Assembly: GCA_934565425.1 (NCBI GenBank)
Contig: CAKTHW010000011.1
Location: forward strand, 1-30,567
DNA: 30,567 nucleotides
DNA from: an uncultured Oscillospiraceae bacterium
Lineage (GTDB): Bacteria > Bacillota > Clostridia > Oscillospirales > Oscillospiraceae
Direction of reading: 5' to 3'
Shown: piece by piece, positions 14,855 through 24,117 of the stretch
Layout of the letters: each line of letters starts with the position of its first letter
Position numbering within the stretch: position 1 is the stretch's first letter
The notes under the pieces: generated by a model
Databases searched by the model: none
What the model was told of the DNA's origin: nothing
Seen by the model: the letters and a program-made list of their open reading frames with translations, nothing else
Program-made: the position numbers and the translations under genes

Positions 14855-16074
14855 GGCGATCCGTTCATCCTTCCGGCGGACGCGTCCCGATAAAGCCGCA
14901 GGTATTCCCGCAGGCAACGCGTTTTCTCAAACTGCTGAGCACGCGCTCTGCACGATGCTCCGCTGTACGGCCGCTGCCGGCAGACGCGGAGGATCTCCCG
15001 CTCCATGGCGTCGATGTCCCCCGCCGGAACCACCGCGCCACAGTCCGGGGCAACGCACTCGGGGCTTCCCCCCGAATCGAAGGTGATCACAGGAGTCGAA
15101 CAGGCCAGCGCTTCGATGTTCACGAGGCCCAGGACCTCCTCCCTCGTCGGGTTGACAAACACGTCGGCAGCCGAATATATCTCCGCCAGCTGCCGCCGGT
15201 CCGCCGTTTTGTGTATCGAGAGAATGCGCGGGGGCAGGGTGCGGTCCACCCGGTCATCGGTTCCCACCAGAACGATCTGGTAATCCTCCGGAAGCCGCCG
15301 GGCAAGGGCCTGAAAAACATCCAGCCCCTTGGCGTCGGTCCACGCGAAGGCCACGCCCAGCACCAGCTTCTTCCCCTCCAGGGCATACCTGGCCCGAAAA
15401 TCCGACTCCGTCCCGGTGAAAATATCCAGATCTACGCCGTTGGGTATGGTTTCCCGCGGATATGCGCCCAAAAAGGACTCCCCTGCAAGACGCCCGAGCC
15501 ACCGGGACGGCGTGACGACGGTCAGCTGCGGGACCCCCGTAAACCAGGCTTTTTTCGCCCTCCACACGGGGCCGCTGAGATCCACGGGCGCCGACGAAAA
15601 CCGCTTTTTCTGCGGACAGTCCCGGCAGCCGCTTTTCCATTTTTCGCAGCCGATCATTGCAAAATGCGGGCAGATGGCGGTGAATGCCCAGCAGTCGTGC
15701 AGCGTCCATACCACGGGAATGCCGTGCTTTTTTATGTACCCGAACAGCAGTGGAAGATTGATATAGCTTCCGTGCAGGTTGTGCAGATGGATCACATCCG
15801 GCGCATAGCCGTCCACCCATCGCAGGAACCGGGCCGTTTTCAGCAGGGAGCCGGTGCCCTTGAACATGGTGAACCGGGACCACTGACCGTGAATCCTGCC
15901 GTCCCACACGGAGCTTACGGCAATGGTGTCCTCCGGGGCCGTCCGGCCCTTTGCCGGGCCGCGATAAGCCGACACGCAGGCGATCCCCCGGTCGGTGCAC
16001 AGATCGTGGAGGTCCCTGACGATCCCTCCGGTGCTGCCCTCTCCGTATACGGTGTTAATCTGCAATATCTTCAT
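14851..16074 (-). CDS. Glycosyltransferase family 4 (WcaC-like)
   Basis: 407 residues from ATG 16074, overlapping the polymerase gene by 20 bases. The N-terminus MKILQINTVYGEGSTGGIV is the signature of a WcaC-like GT4 subgroup, as is GWVD/HLHNLHGSYINLPLLF. The tail has YSAADVFVNPTREEVLGLVNIEAL, including E-x7-E. A cluster of cysteines (near GCEKWKSGCRDCPQKKRF) is shared with the paralogue at 24118-25233. It transfers one sugar to the undecaprenyl-linked repeat unit. The two proteins align well enough by eye to be paralogues but are not near-identical. A longer frame from 16107 would lie within the polymerase gene. Confidence 0.86.
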   Translation of the reverse strand: MKILQINTVYGEGSTGGIVRDLHDLCTDRGIACVSAYRGPAKGRTAPEDTIAVSSVWDGRIHGQWSRFTMFKGTGSLLKTARFLRWVDGYAPDVIHLHNLHGSYINLPLLFGYIKKHGIPVVWTLHDCWAFTAICPHFAMIGCEKWKSGCRDCPQKKRFSSAPVDLSGPVWRAKKAWFTGVPQLTVVTPSRWLGRLAGESFLGAYPRETIPNGVDLDIFTGTESDFRARYALEGKKLVLGVAFAWTDAKGLDVFQALARRLPEDYQIVLVGTDDRVDRTLPPRILSIHKTADRRQLAEIYSAADVFVNPTREEVLGLVNIEALACSTPVITFDSGGSPECVAPDCGAVVPAGDIDAMEREILRVCRQRPYSGASCRARAQQFEKTRCLREYLRLYRDASAGRMNGSP

Positions 16075-17287
16075 TCCGAACCGCTCCGCCGCCCCGGGCC
16101 GCCGCATCAGTCATGCCGGCCAGGCATCCATTGATCAGACAATAACAGGAAAACAGCCACGGCATCCCCTCGATGATGGGCTCAACCGCAAACTCCAGCA
16201 AAATCGCGCAGTAAACCAGAAGGAACGCCGCCTTGACGGGCCGGGCGTAATCGGTCCTGCGCAGAAGGACAAACAGCTGCCAGATCCCCGCGGCCAGCAC
16301 CGCCAGCATCAGCAGAAACACGAATATGCCGTATCCGTCATAGGCGTCCAGCAGCAGATCGTGGGCATAGCCGTACCTCTTTTTCATATGAAAGCCGCCC
16401 AGGGGATATTGCGGCATACTGCGGATAAATGCCAGCTTGGCATAGGCCCGGGTCTCGTTGCCAAGCATCGCCGAGGATGGGTTCACGATCCGGGAAACCA
16501 GCGCCGAGCTCCAGATCCGGTCCCGCAGGCCGAATGGGTTCAGGGCCAGCACGATGGCGGAGGCCCCGCCCAGCAGCGCGGTATAGATCGTGTTCCTGGC
16601 CAGCTGCGTGCCGTAGCCGGTGTCCTTCCGGGGGTACAGCATCACGAGCAGCAGGAGTATGCCGAGCATCACCAGCATGGTCCGGCAGGCCAGCGTCATG
16701 TTGTACAGCAGCATGACGGCTATGCTGGCGGCGGCCGGCCAGCGGTGCCATTTTTTCATGGGGAAAAACAGCATGGCGCAGGAAAGGCCCAGCATCAGGC
16801 AGGCCAGCGCATTCTGCCCGGTGGCCGCCATGGCCTGCCCGCTCCAGATATCGTTGGTATTGCGGCCCACGGACGCGCCGCGGTTATAAAGATAGTTCAG
16901 CAGATAGTGGGAAAAGGAGCCCAGGGAGACCACCGCAAGAAGCCGATAGGCCTTCCGCTGGATCACATCCCGGCGGGGTGCATCCGCCGCGGCGTCCGTG
17001 TCGTTTGCGATGAGGTTGACCCCCACCAGATAAAAGCAGAAGGGTGCGAACCGCCTGATAACGGCCAGCAATCCGCTTCCGCAGCTGCCGACGGCCATCA
17101 GGGCGCACAGCAGCAGGTAAACGATGGCGGTCTTGTCCACCTTCAGGCAGCGCTTTGACAGGAACACCAGGAAAAAGGCCAGGAATACATAGTAGAAGAA
17201 CTTGCCGCCCAGGTTCATGGCCGCCATAAACAGCAGCGCCATGGTCAGAAATCCGCCGATTTTATCCGTTCGTATGCGCATGGTCAT
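16055..17287 (-). CDS. Wzy-like O-antigen/capsule polymerase
   Basis: 410 residues with about ten hydrophobic segments spread over the whole length, including YVFLAFFLVFLS, a large extracytoplasmic loop around residues 230-300 (GLRDRIWSSALVSRIVNPSSAM), and a C-terminal helix pair. This layout fits Wzy polymerases, which are poorly conserved in sequence; membership is by position and topology. It would link repeat units on the outer membrane face after Wzx flips them. The ATGA at 17284-17287 overlaps the stop of the upstream glycosyltransferase and shows coupling. WaaL-type ligase is the alternative, but Gram-positive context favours a polymerase. Confidence 0.78.
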   Translation of the reverse strand: MTMRIRTDKIGGFLTMALLFMAAMNLGGKFFYYVFLAFFLVFLSKRCLKVDKTAIVYLLLCALMAVGSCGSGLLAVIRRFAPFCFYLVGVNLIANDTDAAADAPRRDVIQRKAYRLLAVVSLGSFSHYLLNYLYNRGASVGRNTNDIWSGQAMAATGQNALACLMLGLSCAMLFFPMKKWHRWPAAASIAVMLLYNMTLACRTMLVMLGILLLLVMLYPRKDTGYGTQLARNTIYTALLGGASAIVLALNPFGLRDRIWSSALVSRIVNPSSAMLGNETRAYAKLAFIRSMPQYPLGGFHMKKRYGYAHDLLLDAYDGYGIFVFLLMLAVLAAGIWQLFVLLRRTDYARPVKAAFLLVYCAILLEFAVEPIIEGMPWLFSCYCLINGCLAGMTDAAARGGGAVRNEDIAD

Positions 17288-18501
17288 TGCATCACGCTCT
17301 CTTCCAGAAATGCAAGAAGTCCGGCCGTCTGCGCCGCCGCGTTCTTCTCCCTGCGGATAAAGCGCTGCGCCCTTTCTCCCAGCCTCATCCGATCCGCCTG
17401 AGGGCGGGTCAGGGCATACCGCATCGCCCGGGCCAGGTCCTCCGGACGCCCGGAGTCCGCCGTGAAAACATAGTCAAAGTACGCATCCGGGATCCCCTTC
17501 AGCCGGGTGGTAAGCAGCGGAGTCCCCGAGAGCATATACTCGATGGTTTTGGAGGGAAAGCTGTATTCCGTATAGGTCTCCTGAGTCGGGCGGGGATTCA
17601 CCAGAAGGGACGCGCGCCGCTCATATGCAAGAATCTGTGCATGGGGAACAACGCCGAAATATCGGATGCGCGGGTTCCCGGCCGCCCGGGCCTTTACCTG
17701 TTCGGCGGCTGTCCCGTCGCCGAACAGCCACAGCTCCGCCGACTCCGCATCAAGGGCTTCAAACGCATCCAGCAGGGACAGGATGCCGTATTTTTCATGG
17801 AGCATTCCCGCGTACATCACAGCCGGAGGGTCAGCCTTCTCCCGGGCGCAGGGGGGCGCGGCCGCGGATGCATCGGCGATCCCCTCCATCACCGTATAGG
17901 GCTTATCCGGCGCAACAACGGCGTGCATGGCATCTGTCAGATATATATAACCGTCATACCGGTCCTGCAGCCTCAGCGCCGGACGCAGATAGACGTTTTT
18001 AAGCATGGTTACAGGGGAGCGGGGGTTTTCGTTCATGTACATGTCCCGCAGAAGGTCCGGGACAATGGCTGCGGTTTTCAGATCATACGTTTCTGCGCAG
18101 CGCAGAATATCCTTTATCAGGAAGGGAGGAATGGAATAGGTCAGGATCAACCCGTTTCCGCGATTTTCTTCGCCCCAGCGGCGGAGGATCTTTCTGGCAT
18201 CCCGGCTTCTGGAATACTGCTTGAGCACCGGGATATTGACGGTATTCAGCCACCTGCACCGGTATCCGCTGGGAAGCATCTGGCTGTTTCCGCCAAAGTG
18301 CAGCAGGGGGCTCCGGGGAAAGGGCGGGATCATGGGATAGCTGCAGATCTCCATCTGCGTTCCATGAGCGGCAAAGCCGCTGAGCAGTGCGTTTTCAAAC
18401 ACCAGCGTGGACACGGAGGGCTTGCTCCGGCATCCCTCCAGCAGGCGGCTGTAATGCTCCGGCTCGCACACCGTGCCGAAATATAAAATGTTCATAGTCA
18501 T
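17284..18501 (-). CDS. Glycosyltransferase family 4 (GT-B fold)
   Basis: 405 residues. The N-terminus is MTMNILYFGTVCEPEHY; initiation could equally be at the third codon (18495), since no clear ribosome site precedes either. The second Rossmann half has VMYAGMLHEKYGILSLLDAF, LWLFGDGTAAEQVKA and PSKTIEYMLSGTPLL, with the acidic donor-binding segment TQETYTEYSFPSKTIEYM. Such enzymes act at the cytoplasmic membrane on lipid-linked glycans. The 152-base gap to the preceding gene contains a 16-bp hairpin (18563-18600), so translation of this gene may depend on structure there. Donor sugar unknown. Confidence 0.82.
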   Translation of the reverse strand: MTMNILYFGTVCEPEHYSRLLEGCRSKPSVSTLVFENALLSGFAAHGTQMEICSYPMIPPFPRSPLLHFGGNSQMLPSGYRCRWLNTVNIPVLKQYSRSRDARKILRRWGEENRGNGLILTYSIPPFLIKDILRCAETYDLKTAAIVPDLLRDMYMNENPRSPVTMLKNVYLRPALRLQDRYDGYIYLTDAMHAVVAPDKPYTVMEGIADASAAAPPCAREKADPPAVMYAGMLHEKYGILSLLDAFEALDAESAELWLFGDGTAAEQVKARAAGNPRIRYFGVVPHAQILAYERRASLLVNPRPTQETYTEYSFPSKTIEYMLSGTPLLTTRLKGIPDAYFDYVFTADSGRPEDLARAMRYALTRPQADRMRLGERAQRFIRREKNAAAQTAGLLAFLEESVMQ

Positions 18502-18562
18502 ATGTCGAGTCTGTCACAAAACCGAAGATCATCCGGAATATAGATCCGAGAAGCGCCGCGTC

Positions 18563-18600
18563 AGGGGTGGAGACGGCCGTTGAAGGCCGTCCCCACCCCT
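18563..18600. repeat. Long hairpin between glycosidase gene and glycosyltransferase gene
   Basis: Arms of 16 bases (18563-18578 and 18585-18600) pair with a single A/C mismatch and enclose the loop GTTGAA. Neither strand has a T-run immediately after it, so it is not a standard intrinsic terminator. It sits 54 bases downstream of the end of the glycosidase gene and 62 bases before the glycosyltransferase start (minus strand). It may mark a partial terminator or an RNA processing or stability element dividing the operon into differently expressed segments. Confidence 0.55.
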
Positions 18601-18653
18601 ATGTCTTTACGGCGTCGCCTGTCCGTCAGTACAGGCGGCGGTTCCCGGTCCGA

Positions 18654-21600
18654 TTACCGGGTGGTGTAAGCGATGCCGTGCTGCTTGGCAAAGGCCTCGC
18701 CATAGGAGCCCTCAGCCACGTTCAGAACCACCTTGGCGGAATTGGTAAAGGCGGTCTTATAGATACCGGTGGTACCCTGGGGGATATAGACACTCTCCAG
18801 CGCGAAGCAGTCGCCCAGCGCATAGGCGGAGATGTATGTCACGGACTCCGGCAGGTTCACCTGAGTGACCTTGGGATTGTTGAAGAACGCCAGCACACCG
18901 ATGGTGGCCGCCTTGCTGCCCTCCTCAAACTCCACGGCCGTGGTGTTCTGGCAGTATGCAAAGGCGTAGTTGCCCACGCTGGTGATATCCTTGCCGATGA
19001 CGATCTTCTTGATGGTGTGGCGGACGCTGCCCCAGGGCTGCTGGGCATGGGAGGTGTAGTTGGTCATGGCTCCGCTGCCGCTGATCCGCAGCTCACCGTC
19101 GGAGTACAGGGTCCACACCGCGTTCTCGCCGCAGCTGCCGCTGGCCACAGGCGTATAGGCAAAGGGCCGGGTGGTGTAAGCGATGCCGTGCTGCTTGGCA
19201 AAGGCCTCGCCATAGGAGCCCTCAGCCACGTTCAGAACCACCTTGGCGGAATTGGTAAAGGCGGTCTTATAGATACCGGTGGTACCCTGGGGGATATAGA
19301 CACTCTCCAGCGCGAAGCAGTCGCCCAGCGCATAGGCGGAGATGTATGTCACGGACTCCGGCAGGTTCACCTGAGTGACCTTGGGATTGTTGAAGAACGC
19401 CAGCACACCGATGGTGGCCGCCTTGCTGCCCTCCTCAAACTCCACGGCCGTGGTGTTCTGGCAGTATGCAAAGGCGTAGTTGCCCACGCTGGTGATATCC
19501 TTGCCGATGACGATCTTCTTGATGGTGTGGCGGACGCTGCCCCAGGGCTGCTGGGCATGGGAGGTGTAGTTGGTCATGGCTCCGCTGCCGCTGATCCGCA
19601 GCTCACCGTCGGAGTACAGGGTCCACACCGCGTTCTCGCCGCAGCTGCCGCTGGCCACCTCAACAGGCGTGCCGGCCCGCAGCTCATACTTCAGGCCATA
19701 ATTCAGGGCGTAAGAATGACCCACGGAGTTCTCGGCCACCTTCAGCACCATGTCCGGGTTCGCCTTGATAAAGATGTCGCCGCCCATTTTGGTGACGGAT
19801 TCGGGGATAAACACGCTCTCCAGGGCCATGCCATGCTGGAATGCGCAGAAGTCGATGGTGGTCAGCTTGCTGCCCGCCTCGAAGTCCACATATTTCATGG
19901 CGCCGCACTCATAGAATGCATAGGGATCCAGCGTTCTGACGCTGGCGGGAATGGTAACGCCCGTCAGGCGCCAGCAATGGCCGAAAGCGCCCCAGCCGAT
20001 GGTCTCTAGGGAGGAATTTTCCGCAAACCGGATGTTCTTCAGATAGCCGTTGCGGAAGAAGGCAAAGCGGCCGATCTTCGTGATCCCGCTTCCGATCTCC
20101 AGCGCCGTGATCTGGTTCATATCGTTCTTGATGATCCAGGCGGGATAGATACCGTTGGCGGTATAGTCCTTGATCGCGCCCGTTCCGTCCACCTTCAGGG
20201 TGCCGTCGGAAAGCAGGACATACTGGATGTTCGTTCCCGAGAAGCCGGCGTCCACAACGTTCTTGTCGTCGGAGGAAACAAACGCGCCTTTCTCATCGAA
20301 ATGGCACACATAGCCCAGCAGGTTCACCTGGCCGGAAATCGCGCAGCCATTTTCGTCATAGAAGTACACATTCGGATAAATGTCCACCTCGCCGATGGCC
20401 ATCACGCCTGCGGTAAAGTATCTGTAGGCCTGAACGGAGCTGTCGTAGTAGAAGCCGTTCAGCTTGGCCCGGCCGGGGCACACGCCGTCCTCGCCGAAGT
20501 CGTAGTAGTAACCGTCGATCTTCTGCAGGCCGGTCAGGGCCACGCCGTCCACATAGTAGGACTCGCCGTCCCAGCCCTGCAGCAGGATGCCGTCGGCATA
20601 GCGCTTGCCGTCCAGCTGGCCGGTGAGCAACTCGCCGCAGACGGAGCACTTCATCACGCCGTCCGTCAGCTCATAGCTGTGGCCGGTGGCGGGAACGGCG
20701 GTGCCCCACTCCACCACGGAGCTGCACACCTGGCAGTAGGTGCGGCCGGTGTAGCCGTCCTCGGTGCAGGTGGCCGCCTTGTCGGGCAGGGCCACGGCGT
20801 CCACATGGTTGGTGGCGGTTTCGGCATAGTACTGCTTGGTCTCGGCCCGGTGGTCATGGCCGCCGTTCCAGGAAGCGTAGTCGGCGGGCTTGGTCTCGTT
20901 GGTCCAGTAATGGGCCTCGGTATCCACCTGGACCCCCGCACCGGTGAAGGTGTCAGCGGTGCCGTCGATGAAGGTCACCTCGCCCCGGACCACGGAGGCG
21001 CTGATGTCGATGGGCCACACCTCGTTGCCCTTGCGGTATTCGGGATACATCCACACGTTCGTGCGGGTGCCGTCAGCCACCACGGCGGGCAGCTCCCAGG
21101 TGCGCACAGGCATGGACACCAGCACGCCCTCGCCGGTGGCATCGGTGCTGCCGGTGCGGGTGATGGTGACGGTGGCGATCTTCTCATCGGGGTCGCTGAT
21201 GACATAGGAGGCCTCGAAGCCCGGGGCCACGGTCATGTGGTCCAGCTCCCAGCGGCTCATATTGTTCAGGTCGATGTCCGCAGACACGGACTGTACCTTT
21301 TCCACGTCGGTCGCAACCAGGTCCATGTAGTACACGGAGCCCAGCAGGATGTTGTTCACGGATGCGTCGTGAGGCACCAGCTTCACGGTGGACAGGCCGC
21401 TGCCGGCCTGCACGTTGATCTGGCGGATGGCGGAGGCATAGTTGCCCTGCTTGTCGCAGACGGCGAACTTCACGGTGTGGATGCCGTCGGCCAGCACGCA
21501 GTCGCCGGTGGACAGCACGCCGCCCTGCAGGGTGCTGGGAACGGCCACGCCGTCCACATAGATCCGGGCAGTGGCTTCATCCAGGCCGGTGGCGTTGCTC

Positions 21601-23840
21601 TTGTCCTTGTCGGCCACGGCAGCGCTGAAGGACAGTACGTTGTCATTGGTCTGGGCCACGGTGCCCCGGGTGAAGGAGGCGGCATCGCTCATCTTGGAAT
21701 CCGCCCAGCGGAGGCTGCTGAACACGGGAGCGTCCCGGTCGTCCACGGCGTCGGAGTAATCCACGGTGATGTCGTCCAGATACATCACCACGTTGCTGTT
21801 CTGGGACTTGTGCTCCAGGTGGTTATAGCCGTGCTTGCTGCCGTCCCGGTCGTTGACGTACATATCCAGCATGGTCCAATTGGCAGGAATGCACCAGTCG
21901 CCGCCGGACAGGTTGAAGTACACATAGTGCCAGCCGGGCTCGTCATACTCCATGGTGAAGCCGCAGTCCCAGTCGCCGCCGTCGTCAATGAGGGTGGCTG
22001 TGGTGTATTTGCTGGACACGGTCTTGATGGAGCCGTCCTCGTTGCGCTCCGTGACCTCCTGCAGGAAGACGCGGCCGTTGAGAGACTTGGCCTCAATGGG
22101 GAAATAGATCCACATACCCAGGCGGGTGGCATCCTTCAGGTCGATGCGCTCGCCGGTGTTGTTCTTCACGTTCAGCCGGGCGTTCATATAGCCGGACTCC
22201 GTGGCCACGGAGAAGTCGGCGTTGAACTTCAGGGCATAGCTGCCGCTGTGGACCTTTCCGGTCTCGGCGGTCACCAGGGAGCAGCTGCCGGGGGTGATGA
22301 GATAGTTGTAATTGGCCGCAGCCGTGCGATAGAACTCGGAGACGTCGCCGTCCTCAAAGTCCCACAGTACCTCGGACCCCTTGCCCAGCTTGATCTGGGC
22401 GGCGGCGGTCACGTCCGTTCCGATGATTGCTGCCGTGATGGCGCTTTCGGTGACGCTGCCGTCACCGGCGGTGAAGTCAAAGCCGTCGATGGTGCCCACA
22501 CCGGGGTTGCCCAGGGTAAAGTTCACGTCCTGGGCCTTGATCTTCACCTCGTTGAGACCGTAGGTGGCCGTCAGGTTCAGCGTCACCGTTTTCCCGAAGG
22601 GCACGGTCATGCTGGCGTTGACGAAGGCCAGCTTCTCGGGCATCACCGCATGGACGGTGACGGAGCCCACGTCCCGGCCCTCGTACTGGGCCGTCAGGAC
22701 GGTGTCGCCCACGGCCGCCGGGGTCAGGATGCCGTTTTCATAGGTACCGTTGGAGACGGCGTAGGTGACGCCCTCGGGGATCTCCGCCGACGTACCGGCA
22801 GGAGACACGCCGGACACGGTGATCTCCGTGCCGGTGCCGGGGGTGACGTACTCGTCCGCCGCCGTCATGCTCACGCGGTCGAACACGTTGGAGGGGGCCG
22901 CCGTGGAGGCGATGATCAGGCCCGCGGAAATGGACCGCTCGGAGCCGTCGGAGGGCCGGTTGATGACGCTGACGGCGTCGGCGCCCTCAGGCCGGGCGGC
23001 ATAGGTGGCGGAGCCGCCGCCGTCCAGGTTGACAGCCGCCACGCAGCCGGCCTCCAGCATGATCTGGGCCAGCTCGTGCATGGTACCGCCGCAGGAGAAG
23101 GGCTCCTGGCGGCCGTCCAGCACCATGGTCACCACCTTGCCGTCGGCGGTGACGCCCACGCAGGTGCGGGAGTGGCGGTCCGTGTTGTAAGAACCGCTTG
23201 CGTTGGCGGTAACGTCCTTGCCGTCGCGGACCAGCCACACGGAACCGGCCACCGCCTGCCAGATGGTGCTCTGGCCGTTCTCGTCCACATACTTGCTGAG
23301 GTTGCTGGCATAGTCGATGACCGCCGTCTTGCCGTCCTTCAGAACGGCGAAGAAGTTGTCATAGTTGTTGGTGCCGAAGGACACACCGTCGATATAGGTG
23401 ATGCCCATGGGCTGACCGGTGGTCATGTTGTAGAAGGAGGCGTTGACGCCTGCCACTACGTTGTAATACTCGCTGATGAACTGGGCATCATCGGGGTTGC
23501 TGTACTTCCCGTTGGCATAGGCCATCTGGTTGGTGAGCTTCTCCATGCCCATGATGCCGTTTTCGTGCTGCTTGAGATAGGACGTCTGCACCACCACGTC
23601 GTCCCGGGTGATGTCCGCAGTGGCCACATAGTAGACCATCTGCTTGCCGTCCTTGGCGTAGGCGTAGTTGATGTACTGCTCCACGCCGGGGGCCAGGGTA
23701 GACTCCGTGTGCTTGAACACATCGTGGGTCTCGGATGCATAGTCCGTTCCGGCCGCAAATGCCGCCGTCGGCACCACGCCGACAAGCATCAGCAGGCTCA
23801 GAACAAGGGCCGCCGTTTTCTTGAGCGAAAACTTTTTCAT
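18654..23840 (-). CDS. Secreted phosphodiester glycosidase with LRR_5 (BspA-like) repeats
   Basis: 1,728 residues from ATG 23840 (AAAGGAAAG upstream); a longer frame to 23936 is untypical, as the signal peptide starts MKKFSLKKTAALVLSLLMLV and ends near AFA/A (28). The NAGPA-type phosphodiester glycosidase domain spans about 90-312 with GVNASFYN (131-138), LDGRQ (241-245) and VNLDGGGSATY (270-280). Then follow an Ig-like region (320-400), a jelly-roll-like carbohydrate-binding segment (490-695), a cohesin-like segment (816-955), a CxxC-containing segment (1025-1070), repeats resembling glucan/choline-binding modules (1080-1185), and LRR_5 repeats (1240-1728). The last 334 residues include two identical 164-residue units. 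There is no sorting motif or membrane anchor. It may trim or bind extracellular polymer; that role is inferred from its place in the operon. Confidence 0.82.
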   Translation of the reverse strand: MKKFSLKKTAALVLSLLMLVGVVPTAAFAAGTDYASETHDVFKHTESTLAPGVEQYINYAYAKDGKQMVYYVATADITRDDVVVQTSYLKQHENGIMGMEKLTNQMAYANGKYSNPDDAQFISEYYNVVAGVNASFYNMTTGQPMGITYIDGVSFGTNNYDNFFAVLKDGKTAVIDYASNLSKYVDENGQSTIWQAVAGSVWLVRDGKDVTANASGSYNTDRHSRTCVGVTADGKVVTMVLDGRQEPFSCGGTMHELAQIMLEAGCVAAVNLDGGGSATYAARPEGADAVSVINRPSDGSERSISAGLIIASTAAPSNVFDRVSMTAADEYVTPGTGTEITVSGVSPAGTSAEIPEGVTYAVSNGTYENGILTPAAVGDTVLTAQYEGRDVGSVTVHAVMPEKLAFVNASMTVPFGKTVTLNLTATYGLNEVKIKAQDVNFTLGNPGVGTIDGFDFTAGDGSVTESAITAAIIGTDVTAAAQIKLGKGSEVLWDFEDGDVSEFYRTAAANYNYLITPGSCSLVTAETGKVHSGSYALKFNADFSVATESGYMNARLNVKNNTGERIDLKDATRLGMWIYFPIEAKSLNGRVFLQEVTERNEDGSIKTVSSKYTTATLIDDGGDWDCGFTMEYDEPGWHYVYFNLSGGDWCIPANWTMLDMYVNDRDGSKHGYNHLEHKSQNSNVVMYLDDITVDYSDAVDDRDAPVFSSLRWADSKMSDAASFTRGTVAQTNDNVLSFSAAVADKDKSNATGLDEATARIYVDGVAVPSTLQGGVLSTGDCVLADGIHTVKFAVCDKQGNYASAIRQINVQAGSGLSTVKLVPHDASVNNILLGSVYYMDLVATDVEKVQSVSADIDLNNMSRWELDHMTVAPGFEASYVISDPDEKIATVTITRTGSTDATGEGVLVSMPVRTWELPAVVADGTRTNVWMYPEYRKGNEVWPIDISASVVRGEVTFIDGTADTFTGAGVQVDTEAHYWTNETKPADYASWNGGHDHRAETKQYYAETATNHVDAVALPDKAATCTEDGYTGRTYCQVCSSVVEWGTAVPATGHSYELTDGVMKCSVCGELLTGQLDGKRYADGILLQGWDGESYYVDGVALTGLQKIDGYYYDFGEDGVCPGRAKLNGFYYDSSVQAYRYFTAGVMAIGEVDIYPNVYFYDENGCAISGQVNLLGYVCHFDEKGAFVSSDDKNVVDAGFSGTNIQYVLLSDGTLKVDGTGAIKDYTANGIYPAWIIKNDMNQITALEIGSGITKIGRFAFFRNGYLKNIRFAENSSLETIGWGAFGHCWRLTGVTIPASVRTLDPYAFYECGAMKYVDFEAGSKLTTIDFCAFQHGMALESVFIPESVTKMGGDIFIKANPDMVLKVAENSVGHSYALNYGLKYELRAGTPVEVASGSCGENAVWTLYSDGELRISGSGAMTNYTSHAQQPWGSVRHTIKKIVIGKDITSVGNYAFAYCQNTTAVEFEEGSKAATIGVLAFFNNPKVTQVNLPESVTYISAYALGDCFALESVYIPQGTTGIYKTAFTNSAKVVLNVAEGSYGEAFAKQHGIAYTTRPFAYTPVASGSCGENAVWTLYSDGELRISGSGAMTNYTSHAQQPWGSVRHTIKKIVIGKDITSVGNYAFAYCQNTTAVEFEEGSKAATIGVLAFFNNPKVTQVNLPESVTYISAYALGDCFALESVYIPQGTTGIYKTAFTNSAKVVLNVAEGSYGEAFAKQHGIAYTTR
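18657..19148. repeat. Perfect direct repeat, copy 1 (492 bp)
   Basis: Matches 19167-19658 base for base over 492 positions as read by eye; the two copies are separated by 18 bases and the period is 510 bp (170 codons), preserving frame. It codes for an LRR_5 unit of the large secreted protein. The identity of the third codon positions too indicates very recent duplication or gene conversion. Confidence 0.93.
19167..19658. repeat. Perfect direct repeat, copy 2 (492 bp)
   Basis: Second copy of the unit at 18657-19148, located nearer the N-terminus of the encoded protein. Outside the repeat the neighbouring LRR region (19659-20120) is similar in protein style but clearly different in sequence, so only this unit was duplicated. 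Confidence 0.93.
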
Positions 23841-24117
23841 GCTTTCTTTCCTTTCATCATTGATCGTGCGCGGATCGCTGGGATCTGTATACTCTCTGAT
23901 TGACCACCACCTGTCCTTGTAAATACTCTGTGCCATTGCCGGAGTACAACTCCCTGCAGGTTTACCGGCAAACGCCGCTCTTCCGGATCATTTTCGGGTC
24001 CGGCCGTCGTGCGCCTCAGGGCGGCGAAACGACCCCGGATGCCCGGAATGCCGGTCGACTCGCAGAAAATATGATTTCCAATTCCCGTGTTCCCGGGAAC
24101 AATGGTCCCAAAAATGC
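23841..24117. other. Intergenic stretch, glycosidase upstream region
   Basis: 277 bases between two minus-strand genes, the widest gap inside the operon. A perfect 14-bp palindrome (TGTTCCCGGGAACA) lies at 24088-24101, 17 bases after the stop of the upstream gene; it could act as an operator or as a weak hairpin. No convincing -10/-35 pair was found, though the distance suggests the glycosidase may have its own promoter. No short gene with a ribosome site was seen. Confidence 0.4.

Noticed and set aside
18657..19658. Repeat as a CRISPR array or an insertion sequence
   Set aside because: Only two long copies with an 18-base gap, in frame inside one coding gene; no short repeats, transposase or terminal inverted repeats.
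20301..23903. 1,200-codon plus-strand frame opposite the glycosidase gene
   Set aside because: Translation is a repetitive H/G/V/A-rich shadow; the opposite strand has a signal peptide, a recognised catalytic domain and LRR repeats.
24088..24101. 14-bp palindrome as a terminator of the upstream glycosyltransferase
   Set aside because: There is no T-run following on the minus strand and no loop; it could be an operator, but nothing else supports that, so it is only noted.
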